Shown here: positions 34,045-42,554 of the stretch, piece by piece | Numbering within the stretch: the stretch's first letter is position 1 | How the letters are laid out: every line of letters begins with the position of its first letter | Assembly: GCF_014196505.1 (NCBI RefSeq) | Contig: NZ_JACIDW010000002.1 | Location: forward strand, 310,001 to 374,000 | Reading direction: 5' to 3' | Length of the DNA: 64,000 nt | Origin: Rhizobium metallidurans | GTDB taxonomy: Bacteria; Pseudomonadota; Alphaproteobacteria; Rhizobiales; Rhizobiaceae | Notes under the pieces: generated by a model | Databases searched by the model: none | What the model was told of the DNA's origin: nothing | The model's input: only the letters and a program-made list of their open reading frames with translations | Translations under genes and position numbers: made by a program

Positions 34045-35222
34045 TGCTTCACCTCGCTGCGGATCTTGCCCAGGTGGAGCTTGGTTCGCTTCCCGTCCTT
34101 CACGACATCGACGTCGGCCGACCAGCTGCGCCCATCGATGTCCTTGCTGACGACGAAAGAGCCCTTGCCCTTGGCGCTGACTTTTCCACCGCGCACCAGC
34201 CGACGCGGAACGATGGCGTAATCGTTGGCCTCGATCGAGCTGACGTCCAGGCTGCGCACAGTCTCGGCGAGCAAGCGCAGCTCGGCGCCGGCGCCAACGC
34301 CGAGCTGCGCGGCGACCTGTTCATCGACGACGCCCGCCGGCGTCCAGCTGCCATCAGGCCACTTGCCGCGCCCGGCGGAGCGAATGAATGCCGCGACCGT
34401 CGCCTCATTGGCGGAGACCGGCGTCGGACCAGGCGCGGTCTGATCGAGCCAGACCTTGCCGGGATTGTAAGCGAAGGAGGGATCGATGCCGAGCGGCTGA
34501 TCGGTGCCGAGCTGGTCGAGATCTGGCGCGCGATCGGGGCCGGCCTTGCCCAGGCGGCGAAGACCAGGGCGCGACACCGGCGTGACGAAGCAGCCGCAAC
34601 CAAACCCGTTCGGCGGGTACATGCTGTCCCAGGCAGGATCATCGGCCGCGAGGCAAAGCCCGTTCCAGGCCTTGTGCTGAAGGCGCGGATGTAGCGAGCC
34701 TGAGTGATTATATTGCCAGTAGGGAAATGTCGCCAGATTGTCCGGCTCGGTCATCTGGGCGTAGCGGCCGGCGGCGTAGGCGGTGCGCAGATTGGTCTCG
34801 AAGATGGTGCGCGTGCGCCAGCCCCTATCGCCGTTGTAGGACCAGCCATGCTTCTTGACGATCGCGTCGAAGCCGGTGCGGAAATCAGCGAGCGTCGTGC
34901 CGTTCTCGAGAGCCTTGGCGATCTCCGCCTGGATGTCGCCGACAAGAGCCGTCGAGGTCGCGCCGGCGACCATGAACATCTTCGAATGCGCGCCATCCCA
35001 GACGTCGCGCCAGCTCTTCGTCGGCGTCGCTGTTTTCTGCTTCAGGAAGTCGATCGCTTCCTGAAACGGCTGATCGAGGACCGAGAGCGTCGATGCCATC
35101 CGAGCAACGAGCATCCCCATCCATTTTGAAGCCGTTTTGAAGGCCGTGGGCACGTTCGGGCGGTTCGCGGGCTCGACAGTCGGCGAACGCGCGTCAGCGA
35201 GCGTCTGTGAGCCGCTATTCAT
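34041..35222 (-). CDS. Head morphogenesis protein, Mu gpF (gp30)-like
   Basis: 393 residues from MNSGSQTLADARS; AGGGGAAGC precedes this ATG, which overlaps the portal stop by 8 bp. The SPP1-gp7-like domain spans about 60-240: KMFMVAGATSTALVGDIQAE, WRTRTIFETNLRTAYAAGRY, QYNHSGSLHPRLQHKAWNGL, and the cysteine motif PNGFGCGCFVTPVSR. The C-terminal part (DYAIVPRRLVRGG, GRSWSADVDVVKDGKRTKLH) is a phage-barnase-EndoU-ColicinE5/D-RelE-like strand pattern and may be a separate nuclease-like domain, which is uncertain. Confidence 0.88.
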   Translation of the reverse strand: MNSGSQTLADARSPTVEPANRPNVPTAFKTASKWMGMLVARMASTLSVLDQPFQEAIDFLKQKTATPTKSWRDVWDGAHSKMFMVAGATSTALVGDIQAEIAKALENGTTLADFRTGFDAIVKKHGWSYNGDRGWRTRTIFETNLRTAYAAGRYAQMTEPDNLATFPYWQYNHSGSLHPRLQHKAWNGLCLAADDPAWDSMYPPNGFGCGCFVTPVSRPGLRRLGKAGPDRAPDLDQLGTDQPLGIDPSFAYNPGKVWLDQTAPGPTPVSANEATVAAFIRSAGRGKWPDGSWTPAGVVDEQVAAQLGVGAGAELRLLAETVRSLDVSSIEANDYAIVPRRLVRGGKVSAKGKGSFVVSKDIDGRSWSADVDVVKDGKRTKLHLGKIRSEVKQ

Positions 35223-36822
35223 CGCTTCCCCTGAGGTCGTCGACGAGCGCGGCTTGGCCCGCGAGATGCGCCAAAGCCATCCCCCGCGCCATCGCCTCGG
35301 TGAGACCATCAGGAGAAAGGTTGAGCTTGGCGATCCGCTCGGCCGCGTCGCGCAAGTCGGTGGCCTGCATCAACGCCGTCCTGACCTCATCGACCATGCC
35401 GCTGATCGCGCCGGCCGCGTCACGATCAAGCCGGCTGGTGAGGGCGTCGATGACGTCGTCGGATGTGGATCGAGCGTGAGCCGACTTGTTGAAGAGACCG
35501 TCAAACATGCTGTGGACGGTCTTTCCAGGCTGTTCCTTCTTAGAAACTGGCGGCGGCACGTCGCCCTCCGGAGCTGGACCGGGCTTGCGCCCACCGATCA
35601 GGATCGCGCCGGGTTTCGGCGCCGGGATGCCCATCCGCTCGCGTAAGAAGCTCTCGTCAGCGGTAAGGCCCTCTGGCGCCAGTTTGCTGAAGGCGTCGGC
35701 GAAATCCTTGAGCGGAACCTCGTCCGGCCGCCCGATGCGAATTGTGGGGTACTGATCCTGCGGGCCGAAATTGAAAGCGACGATGTTCCGGATCAACTGC
35801 ATATTGATCGTCGAGGACAGGATCATCGCATCGGCGCGCTCGATATCCTCCTGGACGAGACGATGCTCCTGGCTGACCGCATGACCACCGGAGACGGCGT
35901 CGGTCGTTGTCGTCTGGCCAAGCACAAGCTTCGAGATCTCGCGGTTGTGCCAATCGGCGCGGCGCTCATACATGTCGGTGGATGTTCCCTTCGAACCGAC
36001 CTCGGTCAGTTCGATCATCATCTCCCGAGGCAGGATCGCCGCGCAGTCGCCGGCGATACCGCTGACGGCGCGCCAGAGCACGTCCTTCTCAGCCTCGGAC
36101 GCGCCTCGGCCGTACTTGCCGATGCGGATCGGCTGGCCGAAGTTCTGGCAGAAGATCGCCCAGTCCTTCACGGTAAAGGCCTTGAACATCCAAGCCCAGC
36201 AGGCAATCCGGGCGATGCCCGATCGGATGGTAAGGCCGGACTTGGCCTTGTGGCGATGGATGACGAACTTGTGCGGCGCGAGCGGCTCGCCGGAGATGCC
36301 TTCGCGAAGCAGCACGGTTTCGCCATCGGCCTGGTCGAAGGTAAACCACCGTTGGGTTCGCCAGATCAGTTCGCGCGGCAGCATGTTTCCGCGCTGATAT
36401 TGCCAGTCCGTTTCCATGACCGACAGGCCCTTGCCGATCGCATCGAGCATGTCGAACAGCGAGGCGCGCAGGACGTCGTCATCGATCCAGGACTGCACCA
36501 GGGCGGCATGCTTCTGATGATCGGCACTATCGGACGCGGCCTTGACGCTGATCGGCAGCTGCGCCACCGAACGCTTGCGGGTCGCGACCACGGCGGAATA
36601 GTGCAGGTCGCGCTCCTCGATGTCTTCCGCCAGTTCGAAGTAGGATTCCGGCTCACCGTTGGCGGCGGCCCGCAGGATCGCTGCCATGCGCTGCGGCGTC
36701 AGCCCGTCGGCCGGGTGACCGGAAAATGGATTGCGAACCGAGCCAATACGGCCATCGGCGACCTGATCCATCAGTTCGCGGCCGAGGACAACCCGCCCGA
36801 GCCAGTCTCTGAACGACGCCAT
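35215..36822 (-). CDS. Portal protein, Mu gp29-like (DUF935)
   Basis: 535 residues from MASFRDWLGRVVLGRELMDQ. DUF935 portals form the DNA entry ring. Typical blocks: PQRMAAILRAAANGEPESYF, EERDLHYSAVVATRKRSVAQ, GLSVMETDWQYQRGNMLPRE, FGQPIRIGKYGRGASEAEKD and VLGQTTTTDAVSGGHAVSQE. An upstream open frame of 114 codons lies over the terminase gene and is spurious. The ATG overlaps the terminase stop. Confidence 0.93.
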   Translation of the reverse strand: MASFRDWLGRVVLGRELMDQVADGRIGSVRNPFSGHPADGLTPQRMAAILRAAANGEPESYFELAEDIEERDLHYSAVVATRKRSVAQLPISVKAASDSADHQKHAALVQSWIDDDVLRASLFDMLDAIGKGLSVMETDWQYQRGNMLPRELIWRTQRWFTFDQADGETVLLREGISGEPLAPHKFVIHRHKAKSGLTIRSGIARIACWAWMFKAFTVKDWAIFCQNFGQPIRIGKYGRGASEAEKDVLWRAVSGIAGDCAAILPREMMIELTEVGSKGTSTDMYERRADWHNREISKLVLGQTTTTDAVSGGHAVSQEHRLVQEDIERADAMILSSTINMQLIRNIVAFNFGPQDQYPTIRIGRPDEVPLKDFADAFSKLAPEGLTADESFLRERMGIPAPKPGAILIGGRKPGPAPEGDVPPPVSKKEQPGKTVHSMFDGLFNKSAHARSTSDDVIDALTSRLDRDAAGAISGMVDEVRTALMQATDLRDAAERIAKLNLSPDGLTEAMARGMALAHLAGQAALVDDLRGSDE

Positions 36823-38495
36823 TATAGACTTCCTCTCATGTAGATGTTGACGTTGCGCCGCCGATCGTCGTCGAGAGGCGGGCCGCCGTTGTGTCCCGCC
36901 GTCGTCGTCTTCCGGTTGGTCTCGTACTCGTAGGCGATGAATTCCTGCGTGCTGGCGAACCAGGCGAGAGCGCCGGCCGGCGCGGTGTCGCCGTGGCGAT
37001 CGTAGCCATCGACGCCCTTCGTCGAGTGCTGATCGGGAACCTTGATTATGCCGTTGACGTAGGCGAGCGCCTGGTGGTCGGCGAGGATGTCGGCGTCGAA
37101 CGGTAGAAGCAGCGTCTTGTCCGTGAACGCCTCGATGTAGGCCGGCATGTTCATGGCGTACCATTTCGCCGACAGCATCACCTCATGGATGCACTCGCCC
37201 CAGCGCTGGCGCGCCTTTTCGGCGAGATACTGGCCGTTGCCACGGGCATCGAGCGCGCCGCCGGTCAGACGTGGCAGTCCGTCGCCGATGTAGAAGAGGA
37301 TGTCGCGCTGTTGATCGAACGGAATGTTCTTCAGCTCGACAACCATCCGGGCCCGGCGAATGAGATCGGCACCGACTTCGAAGACGACGATCGCGGTCTT
37401 GTCGCCCGATCGCGCGAAGTCCTCGCCGAAGACATGTTCGCGATCGGGATCGAGGGCATCGAGAAGCGGCTTCAAGATGCCTTCACAGAACTCTTGAGCC
37501 TGTTCCTCGCGCTCGAAGTCTTCGAGGTTCTTGAACTCATCCGGACGGTCCCAGCGGACCACGGACGGCAGATCCCGCGACATGCAGCTTTCGATCAGGA
37601 CGCGGGTCAGCGCCGAGCCTTCCGCCTCGGCCGGGATCGCGTCGAGCTCCTGCTTCATCTTGGCCGTGCGCGTACCGTAGGCACTGCGGATCTCCGCTTC
37701 CCAGGCGTCCTGCTTCTCCTGGCTCCACTCCGAGCCCTTGATCAGGCAGACGCGTTTGTAGAGGCCGTTCGCCACCGCATCGCCGAACGAATAGGTGTGC
37801 ACCTTGAAGCCGTTCTTGCCGGCTTCAGCCTCCTTGATCAGCTCGTTGAACGGGCTGCTGATACCGTTGTGCGAGGAAATGATGCGGACCTTGCCGCCCC
37901 AGATCAGCAACGCGCCAACGGCATCGACGACGCCACGGACGTCGCGGTGGAACGCCGCCTCGTCGATAACGACGGTACCCTGAAGGCCGCGGATGTTTTC
38001 TGGCCTGGACGACAGGGCCTCGATGCGGAAGCCAGATTTGAAACGGATGATGTAGCTGGAGATGGCTTTCGTGGTGCCGTCTTCCTTGATGTCGAAATAA
38101 ACGCCGTCCTCGATCTCCAGCATCTCCTTCGACACGGTCTTGGCGAAGTGCGCGGCATAGCCGATGAATTCGCGACCTTTCGGCTTGGTGTCGGGAATGT
38201 AGAAGACATTCTGGCCGCCGGCAGTTCGACGAGCTGCCGCGATCAGGGTGCAGTCCAGGGCTTCGGCAAAGGTAATGCCGGTGCGTCGGCCTTTCGCGCA
38301 GATCTTGAGCGTGCTCTCGTCGGCAATCCAGGCGGCCTGGTGGCGCATCAGAACGCCTTCAGCAAGCGGATCGAGATCCGGTGGGATGTCGCCGCCACGC
38401 AGAAGATTGTCGGGCAGCTCGGCGGGGTCGAGCGCCATCACCGGCGGATCGATCCATTTGCCTCGAGGCAACCCGGGAAGAGCAGCTTCAGCCAC
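36822..38495 (-). CDS. Terminase large subunit, Mu gp28-like
   Basis: 557 residues, GTG start with GGAGG 7 nt upstream. N-terminal ATPase with CAKGRRTGIT (67-75) as Walker A and GTVVIDEAAF (about 173-182) as Walker B and catalytic Glu. The C-terminal nuclease begins around HVFGEDFARSGDKTAIVVFE, whose Asp is a metal ligand. Mu-type packaging is headful from one end. The start overlaps the upstream small zinc-ribbon gene by 8 bp. Confidence 0.93.
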   Translation of the reverse strand: MAEAALPGLPRGKWIDPPVMALDPAELPDNLLRGGDIPPDLDPLAEGVLMRHQAAWIADESTLKICAKGRRTGITFAEALDCTLIAAARRTAGGQNVFYIPDTKPKGREFIGYAAHFAKTVSKEMLEIEDGVYFDIKEDGTTKAISSYIIRFKSGFRIEALSSRPENIRGLQGTVVIDEAAFHRDVRGVVDAVGALLIWGGKVRIISSHNGISSPFNELIKEAEAGKNGFKVHTYSFGDAVANGLYKRVCLIKGSEWSQEKQDAWEAEIRSAYGTRTAKMKQELDAIPAEAEGSALTRVLIESCMSRDLPSVVRWDRPDEFKNLEDFEREEQAQEFCEGILKPLLDALDPDREHVFGEDFARSGDKTAIVVFEVGADLIRRARMVVELKNIPFDQQRDILFYIGDGLPRLTGGALDARGNGQYLAEKARQRWGECIHEVMLSAKWYAMNMPAYIEAFTDKTLLLPFDADILADHQALAYVNGIIKVPDQHSTKGVDGYDRHGDTAPAGALAWFASTQEFIAYEYETNRKTTTAGHNGGPPLDDDRRRNVNIYMRGSL

Positions 38496-38667
38496 GACGG
38501 ACCTCCATCACCTCAAGGCCGGTGCCCCGGCATGCCGAGCACTCGGCCTTCAGATCGTAGCTGATCGTCGCGATCGAGCCGTCCTTGCGCGTGGTGATAC
38601 GCTTGATGCCGAGGCCAACGCCCCGGCATCTTGAACATGCTGGCGACTGCGCAGGTGCTTCGGACAT
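38488..38667 (-). CDS. Small zinc-ribbon protein before the terminase
   Basis: 59 residues, MSEAPAQSPACSRCRGVGLG at the start. Two CxxC(R)G knuckles, Cys11/Cys14 and Cys43/Cys46 (CSRCRG and CSACRG), would bind one zinc. The ATG overlaps the stop of the small terminase gene (ATGA), and the stop overlaps the large terminase start, so it is translationally locked between the two terminase subunits. No function is known; DNA or terminase binding is a guess from position. Confidence 0.72.
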   Translation of the reverse strand: MSEAPAQSPACSRCRGVGLGIKRITTRKDGSIATISYDLKAECSACRGTGLEVMEVRRG

Positions 38668-39290
38668 CAGGTCTCGTCTTTCTTCGGTCGGACGCCAAGG
38701 AACTCTCGACGAGCGCGGGCAATCGCTTCCTTCGAGATGCCGGGCTCGGTCGACAAGGTGTCGAGTGCCTTCTCGGCGTTCGCCTTCATGTCGGCTTCCA
38801 CCTTGCGAACACGCTCTTCAGCTTCAAGCTTCTGGCGACGGTTGGAGCTGCTGACCTGGGCGGCCGAGGCAGCGCGCAGCGCCTCCGCCAGTTCCTTCGC
38901 GCCCTTGGGATCGAGACCGGCCTCGCCCTTCGCCTGTAGGATTTCGAAGATCAGCGTCTTGATCGCCTCGGCCGAGATCAATGTCAGCTCGTCGGAGCCC
39001 TGAGCATCCATGCGCTCGGATAGTGTGGCGGCAATCTCGCGCGTCTGTTCAAGGCGACGAGAAACCATGGCCAGCTTGATCGAATAGCGATTGAAGGCCG
39101 AGAACGACGGGATGTCGAAAGCGAGACCTTGCTCGCCCTGCAGGCCGATCAGCTTCTCTTTGAACTCGCCATAGATCTCGACCTGTGTCTGTTCGCGATC
39201 GGCAAGTGCCTGTGCCGCCCAGGTGACGATCGCGTCGCATTCTTCCGGAAGCTGATCGATGGCGGTCAAGCGACCGCGACCCTTCGCCAT
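38667..39290 (-). CDS. Small terminase-type protein, Mu gp27-like (DUF3486)
   Basis: 207 residues: MAKGRGRLTAIDQLPEECDA is the DUF3486 hallmark (a short helix-turn-helix), followed by helical FKEKLIGLQGEQGLAFDIPS, AFNRYSIKLAMVSRRLEQTR and a coiled-coil C-terminal half. Probably recognises phage DNA for packaging. It precedes the zinc-ribbon and terminase genes. Confidence 0.88.
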   Translation of the reverse strand: MAKGRGRLTAIDQLPEECDAIVTWAAQALADREQTQVEIYGEFKEKLIGLQGEQGLAFDIPSFSAFNRYSIKLAMVSRRLEQTREIAATLSERMDAQGSDELTLISAEAIKTLIFEILQAKGEAGLDPKGAKELAEALRAASAAQVSSSNRRQKLEAEERVRKVEADMKANAEKALDTLSTEPGISKEAIARARREFLGVRPKKDET

Positions 39291-39291
39291 G

Positions 39292-39609
39292 TCACACGCC
39301 CCGCTTCAGGGCAGACGGCTTCTTGATCCCTTCGATGAAACGCTCGCGGCGAAGGTGCGCCCAGCCAGCATCAAGCAGCGTTGCGATCTTCACGCTACCG
39401 GCATCGGTAACGTGGATTGCACCCATGTTCGCCATCCAGTCGAGCTGCTGGTGTATCCAGGCGCGCTCCTGGTAGATGGCGAAAACGCGCAGCGCAGGCT
39501 CCATCATGCTCGACGACAGGCTCTCGTTGGCCTGCACCGACAGTTCCTTCAAGATGATGAGGCGCGCTTCCTCGCGCGCCAGTTCGGCATAATCAATGCC
39601 AAGGGTCAT
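39292..39609 (-). CDS. Mu gp26-like protein (VpaChn25_0724 family)
   Basis: 105 residues: DYAELAREEARLIILKELSV, ANESLSSSMMEPALRVFAIY, RAWIHQQLDWMANMGAIHVT, a winged-helix-like pattern seen at this locus in Mu-like phages. The ATG overlaps the DUF2730 stop. The function is unknown; DNA binding in packaging is plausible. Confidence 0.75.
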   Translation of the reverse strand: MTLGIDYAELAREEARLIILKELSVQANESLSSSMMEPALRVFAIYQERAWIHQQLDWMANMGAIHVTDAGSVKIATLLDAGWAHLRRERFIEGIKKPSALKRGV

Positions 39610-39980
39610 GCTGCATTCCTCGCCTGCTCAATAAGGACATCCTGCAGGCGCTCGCCGATCGCCTGGATTGGTTTCAGCCGTTCATCCATCGCGGCAAACC
39701 GCCCGGCCAGGGTGGCATCCTGCGAATCCAACCGGCCCATGATCTGGGCCATGGTCATCTCGATGCGGTGCGTCGTGTCGCGGTCGGGCAGATGCTTGAC
39801 CTCGTTTTCGAGCGCCTGGATGCGGCGATCGTACTCGACGAGCTTGCTCTCCACCTTGCTCAGCCGCTCGTCGAGCTTCTTCTCGCCTGCGGACAAGATC
39901 GTCCGGATGGCGGCGAACAGGTTGATCGACGACAACAGAAGCGCGACCAGCGAGGTAATGTCCGACTGGGTGAAATTCAT
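39606..39980 (-). CDS. DUF2730 family protein, Mu gp25-like
   Basis: 124 residues. One N-terminal hydrophobic segment (SLVALLLSSINLFAAIRTIL) then a long coiled coil (GEKKLDERLSKVESKLVEYD, RRIQALENEVKHLPDRDTTH). Conserved in Mu-like phages between lysis and terminase genes; the function is unknown. Confidence 0.8.
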   Translation of the reverse strand: MNFTQSDITSLVALLLSSINLFAAIRTILSAGEKKLDERLSKVESKLVEYDRRIQALENEVKHLPDRDTTHRIEMTMAQIMGRLDSQDATLAGRFAAMDERLKPIQAIGERLQDVLIEQARNAA

Positions 39981-40195
39981 CGCGCCTTCTCCATCGCTTC
40001 ATGCGCGATCTGGCACGGCATGCAGCGTGTTGCGGATGGCAGGATCTGGCGGCGCTTCGCCCCGATCTCGCCGCCGCAGTCCTCGCAATTGCGCTTTCCC
40101 GCTCTCTTCAGCGCATCGCGGGCAAGATCGATCGCGGTCTGTCGCTCGCGATCCGCAAGGATCTCGGCGAGATCGAAGTTCGCTTCATCGCTCAT
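39977..40195 (-). CDS. TraR/DksA-type zinc finger protein
   Basis: 72 residues with a C4 zinc finger at Cys37, Cys40, Cys58 and Cys61 (CEDCGGEIGAKRRQ, RCMPCQ), preceded by a helix. Phage TraR/DksA-like proteins bind the secondary channel of RNA polymerase and can alter host and phage promoters. Overlaps both neighbours by 4 bp. Confidence 0.83.
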   Translation of the reverse strand: MSDEANFDLAEILADRERQTAIDLARDALKRAGKRNCEDCGGEIGAKRRQILPSATRCMPCQIAHEAMEKAR

Positions 40196-40482
40196 GGCGT
40201 GACCTCGCCGGCATCCACCGCAGCCACGCAGGCCTTGCGCCTGGTCTCGCCGATATTGCGGGCGACGCGATCGTTCGACCAGTTGATCAAGGTCTCGTCC
40301 TGCGTCAGATCACGGTTCTTCGGCATCACCGACAGCGCCGGCGTCTCCTTGCGCACCTCGGGCGGTAGCGTCGTGCGAACGAGCCGTGTCACGACGACGG
40401 GACCGGGATTCGGATTACTTGGGGAGCAGGCCGACGCGATCAGCGGCAAGACCGCGATCACCGCCATTGGACAAAGCCGCAT
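40192..40482 (-). CDS. Outer-membrane spanin lipoprotein (Rz1-like)
   Basis: 96 residues from MRLCPMAVIAVLPLIASACS; AGGAAAAG lies before the ATG. The signal with lipobox IASAC marks a lipoprotein. The N-terminus of the mature part is proline-rich (SPSNPNPGPVV), as in Rz1. The gene starts inside the preceding Rz-like gene in another frame, overlapping by 68 bp, the classical Rz/Rz1 layout. It would fuse inner and outer membranes at the end of lysis. Confidence 0.75.
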   Translation of the reverse strand: MRLCPMAVIAVLPLIASACSPSNPNPGPVVVTRLVRTTLPPEVRKETPALSVMPKNRDLTQDETLINWSNDRVARNIGETRRKACVAAVDAGEVTP

Positions 40483-40786
40483 TTCTTTTCCTAACTTCTT
40501 CGAGTTCCTGGGTGGCGGCATTGACGCGATCGGTCGCGTCGGCCTGAATTTCGATGACGGCTTTGGCCTGTTCGGCCTTGGCGGCGGCGGCGGCACTGTT
40601 GGCCTTCTGGATCTCGAGCTGCCAGAATGCGTCGCGCTCCTGGCGAACTTGCTGGGCGATCGACGAGAGCGTTTCCTGAAAGGTCGAGACGGCCTTCAGG
40701 CCGATGGTCGCGGCGCCGAGGAGGAGCGCGCCCGTCCCCAGGGCGACGATGGCGGCAGTACCGAGCTTGATGCCGAACAGCTCCAT
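40415..40786 (-). CDS. Inner-membrane spanin (Rz-like)
   Basis: 123 residues from MELFGIKLGTAAIVALGTGA. One N-terminal membrane segment (about 9-29), then a periplasmic coiled coil (RQERDAFWQLEIQKANSAAA, AVIEIQADATDRVNAATQEL). It overlaps the lipoprotein gene in a different frame and follows the holin-like gene directly. Upstream codons of the open frame have no ribosome site. Confidence 0.75.
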   Translation of the reverse strand: MELFGIKLGTAAIVALGTGALLLGAATIGLKAVSTFQETLSSIAQQVRQERDAFWQLEIQKANSAAAAAKAEQAKAVIEIQADATDRVNAATQELEEVRKRNAALSNGGDRGLAADRVGLLPK

Positions 40787-41022
40787 TACGGTCCCCCTTG
40801 GCTCTGCGACATGATCTTCATGTCCTTGGTGCCGAAGTGGCGGTGGATGCCGAGCATGGTTGCGATCAGCGTGAGCAGCGCCGGCACTGCTATCGTGCCG
40901 AAGGAAACCGCCTGCGCGGAACCCGCCACGGCACCACACGCAAGGATCATGACCACCAGCCACGCCATGACCGAATTGAACCAGAGCTGCTGCTTGGACG
41001 TGCGGTAGGAAGGTTTCTCCAT
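40786..41022 (-). CDS. Holin-like protein with two membrane segments
   Basis: 78 residues from MEKPSYRTSKQQLWFN. Two hydrophobic segments (VMAWLVVMILACGAVAGSAQ and IAVPALLTLIATMLGIHRHF) with a charged N-terminus fit a class II holin or a phage membrane protein of the lysis cassette. It lies 1 bp after the endolysin gene, which lacks its own signal and therefore needs a holin. The family is not recognised. Confidence 0.7.
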   Translation of the reverse strand: MEKPSYRTSKQQLWFNSVMAWLVVMILACGAVAGSAQAVSFGTIAVPALLTLIATMLGIHRHFGTKDMKIMSQSQGGP

Positions 41023-41023
41023 A

Positions 41024-41866
41024 TCAGGCGGCCTTCGCGAGATAGGGATCGAGCGCGGCGAATGTTTCGCGGCCGGCGATGCCATCGACCGTCAGACCGC
41101 GCGCCCGCTGGAAAAGCTTCAGCGCGTTCTCCGTGCCGGGACCGAAGTCCTCATCGATAGCGAGAGAATAGAAGCCGGCGGCTGCAAGCGCCTGCTGAAG
41201 CGAGCCGACACGCTCACCGGACATGCCTCGACGCAGAACCGCATAAGCTTGCCGGCCTGAAATGCCGTCGGCCTGCAGCGCGCCGATGGCACTCTTGGCC
41301 TTGGCGAGGAGCGCGGCCCGTGCGGCAAGCCCGTTCCGGCCGCCGTTTATCACGCGGGTCGCGCCGAGCAGGTCATCGCGATCGGCATAGGCATTGAGGC
41401 CATGTTCCGACCAGAAGAAGAACACCGACCACGCCGCCCAGGGAAACTCCGCCACAAGCTCGGGATTGGCAACGAAATCAGGGCAATCGCTGATGATGGC
41501 ACGCATCCAGGTGGTGAAGCGGGCGTAGTTCGACCGACCGGTGAGCTGGATCAGGCCGCGACCTTTGAAGCGCTTGCCATCGCCGGGCTTGTTGTTGCCG
41601 AGATCCGCGCGCCCCTCATAGGCCGCGCCGCTGGCATACTCTTCCGTGGTGCAGAAGCTGTCGCTCTCGTGCGCCGTCTGCGCGAGCATGTGCTCGATGC
41701 GCAGCGCCGTGTCGACCTGGAAGCGATCGAGCAGCGGCGACAGCATCGCGGCGAACTTGTTGATGATTGCGGCCTGCTGGCCGGCCCTGGCGCCGGCACG
41801 CGGCACGATCGCGGAAAGGACGCCGGCGTCGATACGAGCCGCCAAGCGCTGGTCAAGAGATGACAT
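41024..41866 (-). CDS. Endolysin, GH19-type with peptidoglycan-binding domain
   Basis: 280 residues from MSSLDQRLAARIDAG. The N-terminal catalytic domain (about 30-195) has LAQTAHESDSFCTTEEYASG with the catalytic Glu, FKGRGLIQLTGRSNYARF and PWAAWSVFFFWSEHGLNAYA, all GH19/chitinase-like signatures. The C-terminal PG_binding_1 domain (about 205-275) has LQQALAAAGFY and ENALKLFQRARGLTVDGIAG. No signal peptide or SAR segment is seen, so release depends on the holin. The start is the first ATG after a region without coding signal. Confidence 0.88.
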   Translation of the reverse strand: MSSLDQRLAARIDAGVLSAIVPRAGARAGQQAAIINKFAAMLSPLLDRFQVDTALRIEHMLAQTAHESDSFCTTEEYASGAAYEGRADLGNNKPGDGKRFKGRGLIQLTGRSNYARFTTWMRAIISDCPDFVANPELVAEFPWAAWSVFFFWSEHGLNAYADRDDLLGATRVINGGRNGLAARAALLAKAKSAIGALQADGISGRQAYAVLRRGMSGERVGSLQQALAAAGFYSLAIDEDFGPGTENALKLFQRARGLTVDGIAGRETFAALDPYLAKAA

Positions 41867-41927
41867 GAAAAAAGCCCCAATGCGAATATTGGAGCGACTA
41901 TGTGGGAAAAAGTGGGAATTGCGTAAG

Positions 41928-41943
41928 GCCCGCCTGCGCGGGC
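41928..41943 (-). terminator. Hairpin after the Mor gene
   Basis: GCCCGC CTGC GCGGGC, a perfect 6-bp stem 8 bp beyond the Mor stop, followed on minus by CTTACGC, without a T run. It probably marks the end of the middle operon; a late promoter should lie between it and the endolysin. Confidence 0.45.
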
Positions 41944-41950
41944 ACACGTG

Positions 41951-42361
41951 TTAATCGGTTGTGACCGAGGGTCCGAACATGTCGAGCTGACGATCGTCGC
42001 GCTTGCGGCCCACCCGCTTTGGCTCAACGCCTGTCCGGCTGAAAAGTTTCTCGACGCCGGTTTCAGTGATGCCCAATCTGCGTGCGATGACGCCGTTGGT
42101 CAATCCGTCCTGGCGATACTTGTGCGCGCGATGTTCGCGGCCGAGCGGCACCCGGATGTAACTGCGGCCAAACTCTTTGCATAGCCGCGCGGCGTTGTCT
42201 ATTCCGATCTCCTGTGGCAGCAAGGTCGCATCAGAGGATTGCGGCACATAGATGCGGATGCCGCCATGAGCTTCGACCAGGCGCACGAAGCCATCGAATC
42301 CCAAAAGGGTGAGAAGATCTTCCGTCAGCTCTTCGTTGCGTTCTGGCCGGCGCTTTCTCAC
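41951..42361 (-). CDS. mor: Mor-type transcriptional activator
   Basis: 136 residues of the Mor/C family, which activates middle or late promoters in Mu-like phages. N-terminal dimerisation part (LLTLLGFDGFVRLVEAHGGI, RIYVP), C-terminal helix-turn-helix (GLTNGVIARRLGITETGVEK). It sits between the middle block and the lysis/late genes; only one Mor/C protein is present, so it may serve the late step directly. Confidence 0.88.
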   Translation of the reverse strand: MRKRRPERNEELTEDLLTLLGFDGFVRLVEAHGGIRIYVPQSSDATLLPQEIGIDNAARLCKEFGRSYIRVPLGREHRAHKYRQDGLTNGVIARRLGITETGVEKLFSRTGVEPKRVGRKRDDRQLDMFGPSVTTD

Positions 42362-42552
42362 TGCTGCCTCCCAAGGCCAAGTTCCATCTCAAGCCGCATC
42401 TGCTTGGCGCGCAGCAACTGCAGTTTCTGCTCGCGGCCGATCCTTGTCCTGGCATCGACGCCGCCCCTTTGAAGCTTCTTTGAAAGCTGCTCGCACTCAG
42501 CCTTCACCCGGGCGAGTTCGGTACTGTCAAACAGGGGCAACGCGGATGTCAT
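42358..42552 (-). CDS. Small helical phage protein, unknown
   Basis: 64 residues, mainly one charged helix (ELARVKAECEQLSKKLQRGG, QKLQLLRAKQMRLEMELGLG). AAGGAG lies 7 nt before this ATG; an ATG two codons earlier overlaps the methyltransferase stop. Ends overlapping the Mor start. No recognised domain. Confidence 0.6.
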   Translation of the reverse strand: MTSALPLFDSTELARVKAECEQLSKKLQRGGVDARTRIGREQKLQLLRAKQMRLEMELGLGRQQ

Positions 42553-42554
42553 CG

